Part shown: positions 14,116 to 22,217 of the stretch, one piece after another
How positions within the stretch are numbered: position 1 is the stretch's first letter
How the letters are laid out: each line of letters opens with the position of its first letter
Source of the DNA: an uncultured Erysipelotrichaceae bacterium
GTDB lineage: Bacteria > Bacillota_I > Bacilli_A > Erysipelotrichales > Erysipelotrichaceae
Length of the DNA stretch: 22,711 bases
NCBI GenBank assembly: GCA_934675465.1
Contig: CAKUQM010000027.1
Location: forward strand, 1-22,711
Direction of reading: 5' to 3'
The notes under the pieces: generated by a model
The model's database searches: none
Told to the model about the DNA's origin: nothing
What the model saw: only the letters and a program-made list of their open reading frames with translations
Position numbers and translations under genes: made by a program

Positions 14116-15041
14116 TGTCTTTTACAGGTTCTATAAAACAAGAGATAGCTTCTATTGAGGTGGATGATTGTTGCAAGAAGGCACAGCTTTGTGCCCTTTT
14201 ACAGTTGACCTCTTCTTTGACTATTTCTAACAAGGGGATGCAACTTCTAATTAGGAGTGAGAATCCAACTTGTGAGAAGCGTATTGTTTATCTTCTAAAA
14301 AAATTGTATAAGGTGGATACCGAATTAAGTGTTATTAAGAAGAATAATTTAAAGAAGAATAATATTTATATCGTTAAGACACTTGGAAGTGGCATTGAGA
14401 TACTTGAAGACGTTGGCTTGTATAAGAACGGCTTATTGTCACATCCTTCTTATTTGACAGTTGCGAAGAACTGTTGTGCTAAGAATTATTTGGCTGGTTG
14501 TTTCTTGGCCTATGGTACTTGTAACTCACCAATGAATAAGAATTATCATTTGGAGTTAGCTTTAAATGATGTTGATCATGCTAACTTTGTGGTTAAATTA
14601 CTGTTGAGGTTTAATATCGAGGCTAAGATTTCTACAAGAAGGAATAAACAAATTGTTTATTTAAAGAAGGCAGAAGTGATTTCGGATTTCTTAAGACTTA
14701 TTGGTGCTACTACCTGTTTATTGGAATTTGAGGATGCTAGAATTGAAAGAGATTTTAAGCATTCGCTTATTAGAATCGATAATTGTGAGATTGCTAATGA
14801 GATGAAGTCTTTAAAAGCTGCCAACGAGCAGATAGATTATATGTTGGCGATTAAAGAGGCTGATAAGTATAAAGAGTTAGATGAGAAGCTAAAGAATGTC
14901 ATTGATTTAAGACTTGATTGTAAGGACTATTCATTGAATGAATTATGTGATGAGTATATGGAAAGATACGGGGAGTCTATTTCTAAGTCGGGTCTTAAGC
15001 ATCGTTTAAATAAAATTGAAAGTATAGCGAGGAGTTTGTAG
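14115..15041 (+). CDS. whiA: WhiA DNA-binding regulator
   Basis: 308 residues. The N-terminal two thirds have the LAGLIDADG-homing-endonuclease-like fold of WhiA, without obvious catalytic acids: CKKAQLCALLQLTSS, and KNYLAGCFLAYGTCNSP in place of the usual RGAFLAGGS block. The C-terminus has the helix-turn-helix ending SKSGLKHRLNKIESIA, the equivalent of the SGVNHRLRKI signature. WhiA controls sporulation septation in Streptomyces and affects division and chromosome segregation in Bacillus. It starts one base inside the yvcK stop codon. A GAGGAG sequence at its 3' end serves the following gene. Confidence 0.95.
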   Translation: MSFTGSIKQEIASIEVDDCCKKAQLCALLQLTSSLTISNKGMQLLIRSENPTCEKRIVYLLKKLYKVDTELSVIKKNNLKKNNIYIVKTLGSGIEILEDVGLYKNGLLSHPSYLTVAKNCCAKNYLAGCFLAYGTCNSPMNKNYHLELALNDVDHANFVVKLLLRFNIEAKISTRRNKQIVYLKKAEVISDFLRLIGATTCLLEFEDARIERDFKHSLIRIDNCEIANEMKSLKAANEQIDYMLAIKEADKYKELDEKLKNVIDLRLDCKDYSLNELCDEYMERYGESISKSGLKHRLNKIESIARSL

Positions 15042-15827
15042 ATGAGAGAGGTTGTTATTCATAGTTTTGAAGAACTTCAAAATTTAGTATTTAAGGATTG
15101 TTACGATAGTAAGATACATCGTTATCGTAATGATTATGTTTATAGAGGGGTTTCTGATGATAATTATCCTTTGATTACAACTCTTAATCGTGAATGTAGC
15201 CATAATCTTAACTTAGAGAAGAATATTATTAGGTCTTTTAAGAAGTATGGCTTTGATGAACTAAAGGATATTAATTCTTTCTGGCAAATGTTGGCAACTG
15301 GTCAGCACTTTGGTCTTCCTACAAGGTTGTTAGACTGGACTTATTCACCTTTGGTGGCAGCTCATTTTGTGACTGTTAATTTAAATGATTATGATAAGGA
15401 TGGTGCTATCTATTGTATTGATACTAATGAATCTTTAAAAAGGATGCCAGAACCTTTAAAGTCCGAATTAATTAAAAGAGATATGAGTTCTTTTACAGTT
15501 AGTTTGTTAGAGAGAAATGCGAAGAATTTGGGTGAACTTGAAGCTTTAAGTTCAGATCCTTTCTTTCTATTCTTTGAACCTGCAAGTGGTGATAATAGAA
15601 TGATTAATCAGTATTCTTTATTCTCAATTTGTTCTAATTCTAAAGTTTTGATATCTGATTTAGTTGAAGAGGATTCTTCTTTATATAAGATAATAATTCC
15701 TAAGGAACATAAACTGGAAATAAGAGATAAGCTTGATTATATTAACATTTCAGAAAGAGTAATTTATCCAGGTTTGGATAGTGTATGTAGTTGGATCGCA
15801 AGACGATATGCAAAGATAGGAGAATAA
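15042..15827 (+). CDS. FRG-domain protein
   Basis: 261 residues of the FRG family. The name-giving motif is YVYRGVSDDNYPLITTLNRE at residues 28-47, and the second block is WQMLATGQHFGLPTRLLDWTYSPLVAAHF, both hallmarks of the domain. The C-terminus has RVIYPGLDSVCSWIARRY. It follows whiA directly, with GAGGAG at 15029-15034 as the ribosome binding site, and lies 3 nt before the SDR gene, so it is clearly part of the operon. The family's biochemical role is not known to me; members often appear in phage and defence-related regions. Its presence inside a housekeeping cluster is unusual. There is no signal peptide or membrane helix. Confidence 0.9.
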   Translation: MREVVIHSFEELQNLVFKDCYDSKIHRYRNDYVYRGVSDDNYPLITTLNRECSHNLNLEKNIIRSFKKYGFDELKDINSFWQMLATGQHFGLPTRLLDWTYSPLVAAHFVTVNLNDYDKDGAIYCIDTNESLKRMPEPLKSELIKRDMSSFTVSLLERNAKNLGELEALSSDPFFLFFEPASGDNRMINQYSLFSICSNSKVLISDLVEEDSSLYKIIIPKEHKLEIRDKLDYINISERVIYPGLDSVCSWIARRYAKIGE

Positions 15828-15830
15828 TTT

Positions 15831-16619
15831 ATGAGCTATGTTGTTATTACGGGGGCAAGTTCTGGCATTGGTAAGGAATTTGCCAAGAGATTTGCCAAGA
15901 GAGACTTTGATTTATTATTAGTCGCAACAAACCAAGAGAAGTTGTTGCAAGCTAAGGAAGAGATTAATGAAGAGTATGGTATAAATATTTTAACTTTAAT
16001 CTCTGATTTGTCTAAAACAGATGGTGCTAAGGCTGTATATGATTATGTAATTTCTAATAACTTGAATGTTTCTTGTTTTGTGAATAATGCTGGTTTTGGT
16101 GATTTTGGTTTGTTTTTAGATGGTGATGTTGAGAAGTTTCAAAAGATGATTGACTTAAATGATAAGGGTCTTATGACATTGGCTTATTATTTTGGCAATT
16201 ATTTCAAGGAAAAGGAATTTGGTCATATCGTGAATATCGCATCTATTGCCGGTTTTATGCCAGGTCCTTATATGACTGTATATTATGCTTCTAAGGCCTT
16301 TGTCCTTAATTTCTCATTAGCTTTAAGAGAAGAGTTGAAGCCGTATAATGTTAAGGTTACAACTATTTGTCCAGGTCCTATTGATACTAATTTCTGGAAT
16401 CGTGCTAATGTGACTATGTCCAATGTTAAGAAGAAGTATTTTACAAGAAATGTTAAGCAATTAGCTGATTCTAGTATGCGTAAGGTTGATGCTGGTGGTG
16501 GTTTGTGTGTTGATGGTATCTTGTATAAGAGCGCTGCTGTGGCTACAAGGTTTGTGCCTAAGGAGGCTTTGACAAGTATTGTGAAGTTTGTGAATTTAAA
16601 GCTTGGTAACAAGGAGTAA
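15831..16619 (+). CDS. Short-chain dehydrogenase/reductase (SDR)
   Basis: 262 residues of a classical SDR. The dinucleotide-binding motif is TGASSGIG at residues 7-14, NNAG follows in the middle, and a catalytic Ser precedes YYASK, which holds the active Tyr and Lys. The PGPIDTNFW loop follows the active site. It belongs with the broad DltE/YqjQ-like group of oxidoreductases, and the substrate cannot be deduced. AGGAGA lies 7 nt before the ATG. It sits between the FRG gene and the sugar importer ATPase with gaps of only 3 nt on each side, so it is co-transcribed; a link to the importer's substrate is possible but unproven. Confidence 0.92.
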   Translation: MSYVVITGASSGIGKEFAKRFAKRDFDLLLVATNQEKLLQAKEEINEEYGINILTLISDLSKTDGAKAVYDYVISNNLNVSCFVNNAGFGDFGLFLDGDVEKFQKMIDLNDKGLMTLAYYFGNYFKEKEFGHIVNIASIAGFMPGPYMTVYYASKAFVLNFSLALREELKPYNVKVTTICPGPIDTNFWNRANVTMSNVKKKYFTRNVKQLADSSMRKVDAGGGLCVDGILYKSAAVATRFVPKEALTSIVKFVNLKLGNKE

Positions 16620-16622
16620 CTT

Positions 16623-17714
16623 ATGAAGGTTGTTTTTGATCACTTAACAAAGGTATTTAAGGCTAATACTAAGTCGGGTAAGGATGTTACGGCCGTTAAT
16701 GATTTCTGTTTTGAGATTCCTGATGGTAAGTTAATTGGCTTGTTGGGTCCTTCAGGCTGTGGTAAGTCTACTTGCTTAAATCTAATTTGTGGTTTAGAGG
16801 GTGCTACTTCAGGTAAGCTTTATTTTGATGATGTTGATGTTACTGAGATGCCTCCAGAGAATAGGGGTGTTGGTATGGTTTTCCAAAATTATGCCTTATA
16901 TCCTCATTTGACTGTTAAGGAGAATATTTGTTTCCCTCTTGAGAATTTAAAGGGTAAGGATAAGTTGTCTAAGGAACAAATGTTGGCTAAGGCTATTGAG
17001 GCTGCTAAGCTTGTTCAGATTGAAGAGTATATGGATCGTTATCCTAAGCAATTGTCTGGTGGTCAGCAACAACGTGTGGCAATTGCGCGTGCTTTGGTTA
17101 AGCTTCCTAATGTGTTGTTACTAGATGAGCCATTAAGTAACTTGGATGCTAGACTTCGTTTACAAACTCGTGAGGAGATTAGACGTATTCAAAAGGAGAC
17201 TGGTATTACAACGATTTTTGTAACGCATGATCAGGAGGAGGCTATGTCTATTTCTGATGTGATTGTGGTTATGAAGCTTGGCGTTGTGCAACAGATTGGT
17301 AAGCCACAGGATGTTTATGATAATCCTTGTAACTTGTTTGTGTCTAAGTTTTTGGGTACTCCTGCTATTAATGTTTTTGATGGTAGGGTTAAGGATAATC
17401 ATCTTTATATTGGTGAAGATAAGATTATGGAATTTAAGTCTAGTGATAGAGATGTTTATGTTGGCATTAGACCAGAAGGGTTAGTAGTAAGCGATAGTGG
17501 TGTCTTAACTTGTGATTTTATTAGAAGGGATGTTATGGGAAGAGATCATAGTGTGATTTCTTATAATGAGCATTGTGTTTCTAATAAGGATGTTAGGGCT
17601 ATTATTCCAAGTGATACTGTAGTTGATGAGAGTTCAAAGACAATTAAGTTTAAGATTAAGCCTAGTAAGATTTATGTCTTTGATAAAGAAAGTGAAGAGC
17701 GTTTAGATGTTTAA
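16623..17714 (+). CDS. CUT1-type sugar ABC importer ATPase (UgpC/MsmK/MalK-like)
   Basis: 363 residues. Walker A (GPSGCGKST) is at 42-50, signature LSGGQQQR begins at 144, Walker B ends Asp168-Glu169 (VLLLDEPLSNLD), and the H-loop His is 202 (VTHDQEEA). The C-terminal part (from about 240) is the TOBE/OB regulatory region typical of MalK, MsmK and UgpC. It energises import of a carbohydrate, oligosaccharide or glycerol phosphate through the two permeases encoded next, which lie in its own operon; such ATPases can also serve several transporters. AAGGAG precedes the ATG. The gene order (ATPase, permeases, then binding protein last) is the reverse of many CUT1 operons. Confidence 0.95.
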   Translation: MKVVFDHLTKVFKANTKSGKDVTAVNDFCFEIPDGKLIGLLGPSGCGKSTCLNLICGLEGATSGKLYFDDVDVTEMPPENRGVGMVFQNYALYPHLTVKENICFPLENLKGKDKLSKEQMLAKAIEAAKLVQIEEYMDRYPKQLSGGQQQRVAIARALVKLPNVLLLDEPLSNLDARLRLQTREEIRRIQKETGITTIFVTHDQEEAMSISDVIVVMKLGVVQQIGKPQDVYDNPCNLFVSKFLGTPAINVFDGRVKDNHLYIGEDKIMEFKSSDRDVYVGIRPEGLVVSDSGVLTCDFIRRDVMGRDHSVISYNEHCVSNKDVRAIIPSDTVVDESSKTIKFKIKPSKIYVFDKESEERLDV

Positions 17715-18600
17715 GAAAAACAATTATAAAGCGTGGTTATACTTGTTGCCGGCTTTGGTTTTTCTTGGCGTTTTTATGGTATATCCACTTATTGATGTTT
17801 TCGTTTATTCCTTTGAGGAGGCTTATAATTTTGCCTCTGGTACTTATAAGGGAGTAGGTGCTTATAACTATCAATATGTGCTTCGTGATCCTTATTTTTT
17901 ACAGGCGTTAAAAAATACATTTATTTTGGTTATTATTACAGTACCTTTATCAACTGGTTTTGCGTTACTTGTTTCTTTGGCATTGAATTCAATTAAGAAG
18001 CTTAAGGATTTGTTTCAAACTATCTATTTCTTGCCATATGTAACCAATACTTTAGCGGTTGGTTTGGTGTTTATGATTTTGTTTAAGAAGACAGCTTATT
18101 CTGATGGCTTAGTCAATGTATTGATAAATTCATTAGGCTATAGTTCTATCGACTTTATTGATGGACCATATTGGGCTAAGATGTTTGTCTTGTGTTTCTA
18201 TACTATTTGGGTAGTATTACCTTTTAAGATTTTGATTCTTACAAGTGCTTTAGCTAGTGTTAATCAGGATTTGTATAAGGCGGCAAGAATTGATGGCACT
18301 TCTAAGTTTAGAATTTTCACAAAGATTACTCTACCGATGATTTCACCGATGATTTTCTATTTGATTATTACAGGTTTTATTGGTGCGTTTAAGGCTTATA
18401 GTGATGTTGTTGCGATATTTGGTACTGACCTGAATGCGGCTGGTATGAATACGATTGTAGGCTATATCTATGATATGTTGTATGGTGCTTCTGGTGGTTA
18501 TCCATCTTTTGCGAGTGCGGCTGCGATTGTTTTGTTTGTAATAGTATTGACAATTACGGTGATTAATTTGTTGACTTCAAAGAGGGTTAATTATGAATAA
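17707..18600 (+). CDS. CUT1-family sugar ABC importer permease 1 (UgpA/MalF-like)
   Basis: 297 residues with six predicted membrane helices: the first at about 10-30 (LYLLPALVFLGVFMVYPLIDV), the last at about 270-290. The EAA loop, which contacts the ATPase, reads LYKAARIDGTSKFRIFTKITLP, the full EAA-x-DGA-type pattern. The opening YLLPALVFLGVFMVYP is a common start of the UgpA/LacF-type permeases. It overlaps the ATPase gene by 8 nt and the second permease gene by 8 nt, which indicates a single complex in the cytoplasmic membrane. The substrate is not determinable from the sequence. Confidence 0.95.
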   Translation: MFKKNNYKAWLYLLPALVFLGVFMVYPLIDVFVYSFEEAYNFASGTYKGVGAYNYQYVLRDPYFLQALKNTFILVIITVPLSTGFALLVSLALNSIKKLKDLFQTIYFLPYVTNTLAVGLVFMILFKKTAYSDGLVNVLINSLGYSSIDFIDGPYWAKMFVLCFYTIWVVLPFKILILTSALASVNQDLYKAARIDGTSKFRIFTKITLPMISPMIFYLIITGFIGAFKAYSDVVAIFGTDLNAAGMNTIVGYIYDMLYGASGGYPSFASAAAIVLFVIVLTITVINLLTSKRVNYE

Positions 18601-19453
18601 TACGGATTATAAGAAGGCTAAGTTTAAGGATGGTCTTTTGAAGACTATAATTTATATCTTTTTGGGTGTTTGGGCTATTATCGTATTGTTTCCTTTCTAT
18701 TGGATGATTCTTACTTCTTTGAAGAGTTATGGTACTTATAATGGTGAATATATTCCAAAGTTCTTTGTGTCTAATCCAACACTTGAGAATTACACGCAGG
18801 CTTTTACAGCGGTTCCTTTGGCAAGATATTTCTTGAATACTTTGATTTTTACAGTAGTTACTACCGCATTAATGTTGATTGTGGTTGTACTTGCGGCATA
18901 CGCCTTTGCACGTTTGGATTTTAAGGGTAAGAATTTTACTTTTACGGCTTTTCTTTCTTTGATGATGATTCCAAATGAACTTGTTATTATCACAAATTTT
19001 GTGACGATTACTAATTTGGGTTTGAGAAATACTTTTACGGGTTTGATTCTTCCAAGTGTTACTAGTGTCTTTTATATTTATTTGTTGAAGGAGAATTTCC
19101 AACAGATTCCGGATTCTTTATATAAGGCTGCTAAGGTTGATGGTACTAGTGATTTGAAGTATTTGTTTAAGGTTATGATTCCTATTTGCAAGCCTACTAT
19201 CGTGACGGTTATCATTCTTAAGGTTATTGAGTGTTGGAATGCGTACGTATGGCCAAGACTTATTACGGATAATGAGATGTATTTCCTTGTTTCTAATGGT
19301 ATTCAGACAATTAGAGAGAGTGGTTTTGGTAGAGAGAATGTGCCGGCTATGATGGCGGCAGTAGTTCTTATTTCGATTCCTTTGATTGTCTTATTCTTGA
19401 TTTTCCATAAGAAGATTATGGAAGGTGTTTCAAGAGGGGGTACAAAGGGATGA
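18593..19453 (+). CDS. CUT1-family sugar ABC importer permease 2 (UgpE/MalG-like)
   Basis: 286 residues with six predicted membrane helices; the first includes IIYIFLGVWAIIVLFPFYWMILTSL, which is the standard opening of MalG/UgpE-type permeases. The EAA loop reads LYKAAKVDGTSDLKYLFKVMIP. A W-N-A-Y-V-W-P-R motif near the end matches the WNxxxWPL motif common to this group. It overlaps permease 1 by 8 nt upstream and the binding protein by 4 nt (ATGA) downstream. Confidence 0.95.
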   Translation: MNNTDYKKAKFKDGLLKTIIYIFLGVWAIIVLFPFYWMILTSLKSYGTYNGEYIPKFFVSNPTLENYTQAFTAVPLARYFLNTLIFTVVTTALMLIVVVLAAYAFARLDFKGKNFTFTAFLSLMMIPNELVIITNFVTITNLGLRNTFTGLILPSVTSVFYIYLLKENFQQIPDSLYKAAKVDGTSDLKYLFKVMIPICKPTIVTVIILKVIECWNAYVWPRLITDNEMYFLVSNGIQTIRESGFGRENVPAMMAAVVLISIPLIVLFLIFHKKIMEGVSRGGTKG

Positions 19454-21009
19454 GAAAGTTTATTTGTTTACTTCTAGTGTTATTTTGTTTAACAGCTTGT
19501 CATGGTCAAGCTAAAACAACGGGTTTTACAGTTCCTGAAGACTATGATTCTAGTAAGACTTATGAGATTACTTTTTGGGCGAAGAATGATAGTAATAAGA
19601 ATCAGGTAGCTATTTATAAGAAGGCTATTAGTGATTTTGAGGCTATTTATCCAAATATCAAGGTTAATTTGTCTTTATATACTGATTATGGTCAAATTTA
19701 TAATGATGTTATTACTAATATTTCTACTAATACTACTCCTAATGTATGTATTACTTATCCTGATCATATTGCGACTTATTTGACTGGTAATAATGTGGTT
19801 GTGCCTTTGGATGAATTGATGGCTGATGCTAAGTATGGTTTTGGTGGTAGTGAAATAAAGTTTGATGGTCCAAGTAAAGATGAGATTGTTTCGAAGTTCT
19901 TGAATGAGGGAGTGATCGATGGACATCAGTATGCCTTGCCTTTTATGAGGTCTACAGAGGCTTTATATATTAATAAAGATTTTGTGGAGAAGTTAGGTTA
20001 TGAAATACCTGATGTGGTAACTTGGGATTTCATTTTTGAGGTTAGTGAAAAGGCTATGGCTAAGGATGAGGATGGTAATTTCTTAGTTAATGGTCAAAAG
20101 ACGATGATTCCTTTTATCTATAAGTCTACTGATAATATGATGATTCAGCTTTTAAGACAAAGTGGTGCTGGTTATTCTGATGATAATGGTAATATCGAGA
20201 TTTTCAATGATACTACTAAGGAATTGTTGTTAGGGATTGCTAAGCATGCAGAGTCTAGGGCTTTCTCTACTTTTAAGATTTCTAGTTATCCAGCTAATTT
20301 CTTGAATGCAGGGCAATGTATTTTTGCGGTGGATTCAACAGCTGGGGCTACTTGGATGGGTACTGATGCACCGTTGGTTGATATTCCTGAAGAGAAGCTT
20401 GTTAGGTTTGAAACGGTTGTAAGGGAGGTGCCTCAGGTCGACGAGGATAATCCGACGATGATTTCTCAGGGTCCTTCTATTTGTATCTTTAATAAGAGTG
20501 ACGTGGATGAGGTGTTGGCTTCTTGGATTTTTGCCCAATATTTGTTGAGTAATGATATTCAAATTAGTTATAGTGAAACAGAAGGCTATATTCCAGTTAC
20601 CACTAAAGCGATTGATGATCCTACTTATCAGGATTACTTGAGTAGAGGTGGCGAAGATAATCTTGAGCATTATAGTATTAAGATTGATGTTGTTAAGTTG
20701 TTGATTGATAATATCGATAATACTTTTACTACTAGTGTCTTTAATGGTTCGGCTTCTTTAAGAAATGCGGCTGGTCAATTGATTGAGGAAACTGTTAAGG
20801 GTGCTAGAAGAGGCAAGGATGTAGACGGTGACTTTATTGATCAGTTGTTTGAGGATGTAAGGTCTTTGTATCGTCTTGATCAAATAGGTAGTTTAAGTTC
20901 TGATTTGGGTCCTTTGCCTACTGGTTCTAAGGTGTTGCTGATTACTTTGGCTGTTGTATGGTTGGGTATTGGTGCTTATTGTTTAAAAGAGAAAAATAAG
21001 GATAGATAG
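19450..21009 (+). CDS. Extracellular sugar-binding lipoprotein with extra C-terminal membrane helix
   Basis: 519 residues, larger than the usual 400-450 of such binding proteins. The signal is MRKFICLLLVLFCLTAC, with Cys17 as the lipidated residue (lipobox LTAC). The mature part has the solute-binding-protein-1 layout: YEITFWAKND, DFEAIYPNIKVN, PNVCITYPDHIATYL, VVPLDELM and GQHIF-type C-lobe segments such as GQCIFAVDSTAGATW. At the extreme C-terminus (about 495-512) a hydrophobic helix, VLLITLAVVWLGIGAYCL, is followed by a basic tail KEKNKDR, as in a stop-transfer segment. It would thus be anchored twice. It delivers a carbohydrate or glycerol-phosphate-like ligand to the permeases just upstream. 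Ligand unknown. Confidence 0.92.
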   Translation: MRKFICLLLVLFCLTACHGQAKTTGFTVPEDYDSSKTYEITFWAKNDSNKNQVAIYKKAISDFEAIYPNIKVNLSLYTDYGQIYNDVITNISTNTTPNVCITYPDHIATYLTGNNVVVPLDELMADAKYGFGGSEIKFDGPSKDEIVSKFLNEGVIDGHQYALPFMRSTEALYINKDFVEKLGYEIPDVVTWDFIFEVSEKAMAKDEDGNFLVNGQKTMIPFIYKSTDNMMIQLLRQSGAGYSDDNGNIEIFNDTTKELLLGIAKHAESRAFSTFKISSYPANFLNAGQCIFAVDSTAGATWMGTDAPLVDIPEEKLVRFETVVREVPQVDEDNPTMISQGPSICIFNKSDVDEVLASWIFAQYLLSNDIQISYSETEGYIPVTTKAIDDPTYQDYLSRGGEDNLEHYSIKIDVVKLLIDNIDNTFTTSVFNGSASLRNAAGQLIEETVKGARRGKDVDGDFIDQLFEDVRSLYRLDQIGSLSSDLGPLPTGSKVLLITLAVVWLGIGAYCLKEKNKDR

Positions 21010-21013
21010 TTAG

Positions 21014-21036
21014 AAGAGGTCGTGGTACCTCTTTTA
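21014..21036 (+). terminator. Rho-independent terminator of the long operon
   Basis: AAGAGGT (21014-21020) pairs with ACCTCTT (21027-21033) around CGTGGT and is followed by a short T/A-rich stretch. It begins 5 nt after the stop of the binding-protein gene and closes the operon that starts at rapZ. Confidence 0.75.
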
Positions 21037-21041
21037 ATATT

Positions 21042-21073
21042 GTTGTTTAAACAACTGTTTTAACTGCTATAAT
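21042..21073 (+). promoter_or_regulatory. Extended -10 promoter with 14-bp palindrome
   Basis: TGCTATAAT (TG at 21065-21066, TATAAT at 21068-21073) is a good extended -10. A perfect palindrome, GTTGTTTAAACAAC, at 21042-21055 covers the place of the -35 (TTGTTT, 21043-21048, 19-nt spacer). It could be an operator, or merely a weak -35. Transcription would start at about 21080, at the A of the start codon. Confidence 0.6.
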
Positions 21074-21079
21074 GGAGCA

Positions 21080-21919
21080 ATGATTAAAACATTGATATTT
21101 GATATAGATGGTACACTTACCAATTCAGAAAAGATTATTACACCGTTAACTAAGAAAGCTATCTTAAAAGCTCAAGAGAATGGTGTTAGGGTTTGTTTAG
21201 CAAGTGGTAGAGCTACTTTTGGTTTAAGCAAGTTTGTGAAGGAATTAGAGCTTGATAAGCATGATGGGTTACTTATTTCTTATAATGGGGCTAGGGTTAG
21301 TAGTGCTGATGGTAAGTATGAATATTTTAGAAATTATTTGAATAAGGATAGAACTAAAGATTTAATTAAGCACTTGTCTAAGTTTGATAAGCTTGTTTAT
21401 GTTTTAGAAGAAGATAATCATGTTATTTGCCAGGATTGTTTCAATAATACGATTACTTATCGTGATAAGCCTTTTAATGTCTTGAAGTATGAAACGAGAA
21501 TGAACAACTTACTTATTAGTGAAGTAGAAGATTTAGTAAACTATCTAGACCACGATACACCTAAGGTATTAACTTATGGAGATCCTGAATATTTAAGAGC
21601 TAATCAAGATAAGTTGAGTGAAGGTTTTGATGATTTATGTTCAGTATTCTCGGCTGATTTCTTCTATGAATTTACTAATAAGGGTATTGATAAGGGTAGT
21701 GTTATTAAGACGGTTCTTTGTGATAAGTTGGGTCTAAATATTGATGAAATTTGTGCCTTTGGTGATGCAGAGAATGATATCACGATGCTTAAGAATTGTG
21801 GTTTGGGTGTATGTATGGCTAATGGCCAAGATAAAGCTAAGGAAGCTGCTGATATGATTTGTGGTGATAATGATCATGATGGTATAGCTTATGCGTTGGA
21901 GAAGATATTGGAAAGATGA
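21080..21919 (+). CDS. HAD superfamily IIB (Cof-type) sugar-phosphatase-like hydrolase
   Basis: 279 residues of the Cof/YbiV-type HAD-IIB group. Motif I is FDIDGTL at 7-13, with Asp8 the nucleophile and Asp10 the acid. Motif II lies around LASGRA, and motif IV is the acidic pair in FGDAENDITML, followed by a GLGVCMANGQDKAKEAAD tail as usual. A C2-type cap domain occupies the middle. Such enzymes dephosphorylate sugar phosphates, FMN or PLP; the substrate here is unknown. The start codon follows GGAG by only 2 nt, too close for a normal Shine-Dalgarno, and a leaderless transcript is possible. The gene stands alone with its own promoter and a terminator that overlaps its stop codon. Confidence 0.93.
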   Translation: MIKTLIFDIDGTLTNSEKIITPLTKKAILKAQENGVRVCLASGRATFGLSKFVKELELDKHDGLLISYNGARVSSADGKYEYFRNYLNKDRTKDLIKHLSKFDKLVYVLEEDNHVICQDCFNNTITYRDKPFNVLKYETRMNNLLISEVEDLVNYLDHDTPKVLTYGDPEYLRANQDKLSEGFDDLCSVFSADFFYEFTNKGIDKGSVIKTVLCDKLGLNIDEICAFGDAENDITMLKNCGLGVCMANGQDKAKEAADMICGDNDHDGIAYALEKILER

Positions 21920-21936
21920 TTAAGTTCATCTTTTTT
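21912..21936 (+). terminator. Rho-independent terminator overlapping the HAD stop codon
   Basis: AAAGATGA (21912-21919) pairs with TCATCTTT (21926-21933), with a 6-nt loop and a run of T to 21936. The TGA stop codon (21917-21919) is the inner end of the stem. Confidence 0.88.
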
Positions 21937-21943
21937 AAATTTA

Positions 21944-22100
21944 AAAGGAGACTGTAATACCGCAGTACTACTCGCCTCCTTTAATGACTAATTTTTGCGT
22001 TGTCTGCCAACCCTCGGTCCTTTGCATAACCGCATTTCTTACGAATTTTAATGTTGTTCGCCAACTTAATTTTTATATCAGATTAATGTGTTAGTCGCAC
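21944..22100 (-). ncRNA. Candidate structured small RNA, minus strand
   Basis: On the minus strand, TATAAT at 22112-22107 can act as a -10 (no clear -35). Two 13-mers each form a small hairpin, GTTG-GCGAA-CAAC (22065-22053) and GTTG-GCAGA-CAAC (22011-21999). Nearer the end a long stem-loop forms: AAAGGAG with CTCCTTT, enclosing GTAGTAC-TGCG-GTATTAC (21982-21944). One inner pair is G-U on the minus strand but an A-C mismatch on the plus strand, which favours minus-strand transcription. Only a 33-codon open frame without a start is present. No known RNA family is recognised; it could also be a decayed repeat. Confidence 0.4.
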
Positions 22101-22217
22101 AATAAGATTATACTAATTATTAATTAATTTAACAGTTGCCTTTACACAAAATGATAAATATTGGCTTAAATAGGCACTATTATAATTGTTTGAAAGTAAA
22201 GAAAGTGTTGTATGGAA

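Noticed and set aside
16283..16612. Minus-strand frame of 109 codons inside the SDR gene
   Set aside because: It is antisense to a clear SDR coding region with the active-site motifs and has no start signal of its own.
20335..20670. Minus-strand frame of 111 codons inside the binding-protein gene
   Set aside because: Shadow of the strongly supported solute-binding protein; low-complexity translation without motifs.
22179..22190. TATAAT at 22181-22186 as a plus-strand promoter
   Set aside because: The nearest -35-like hexamer is only 14 nt away and no plus-strand gene follows for more than 300 nt.
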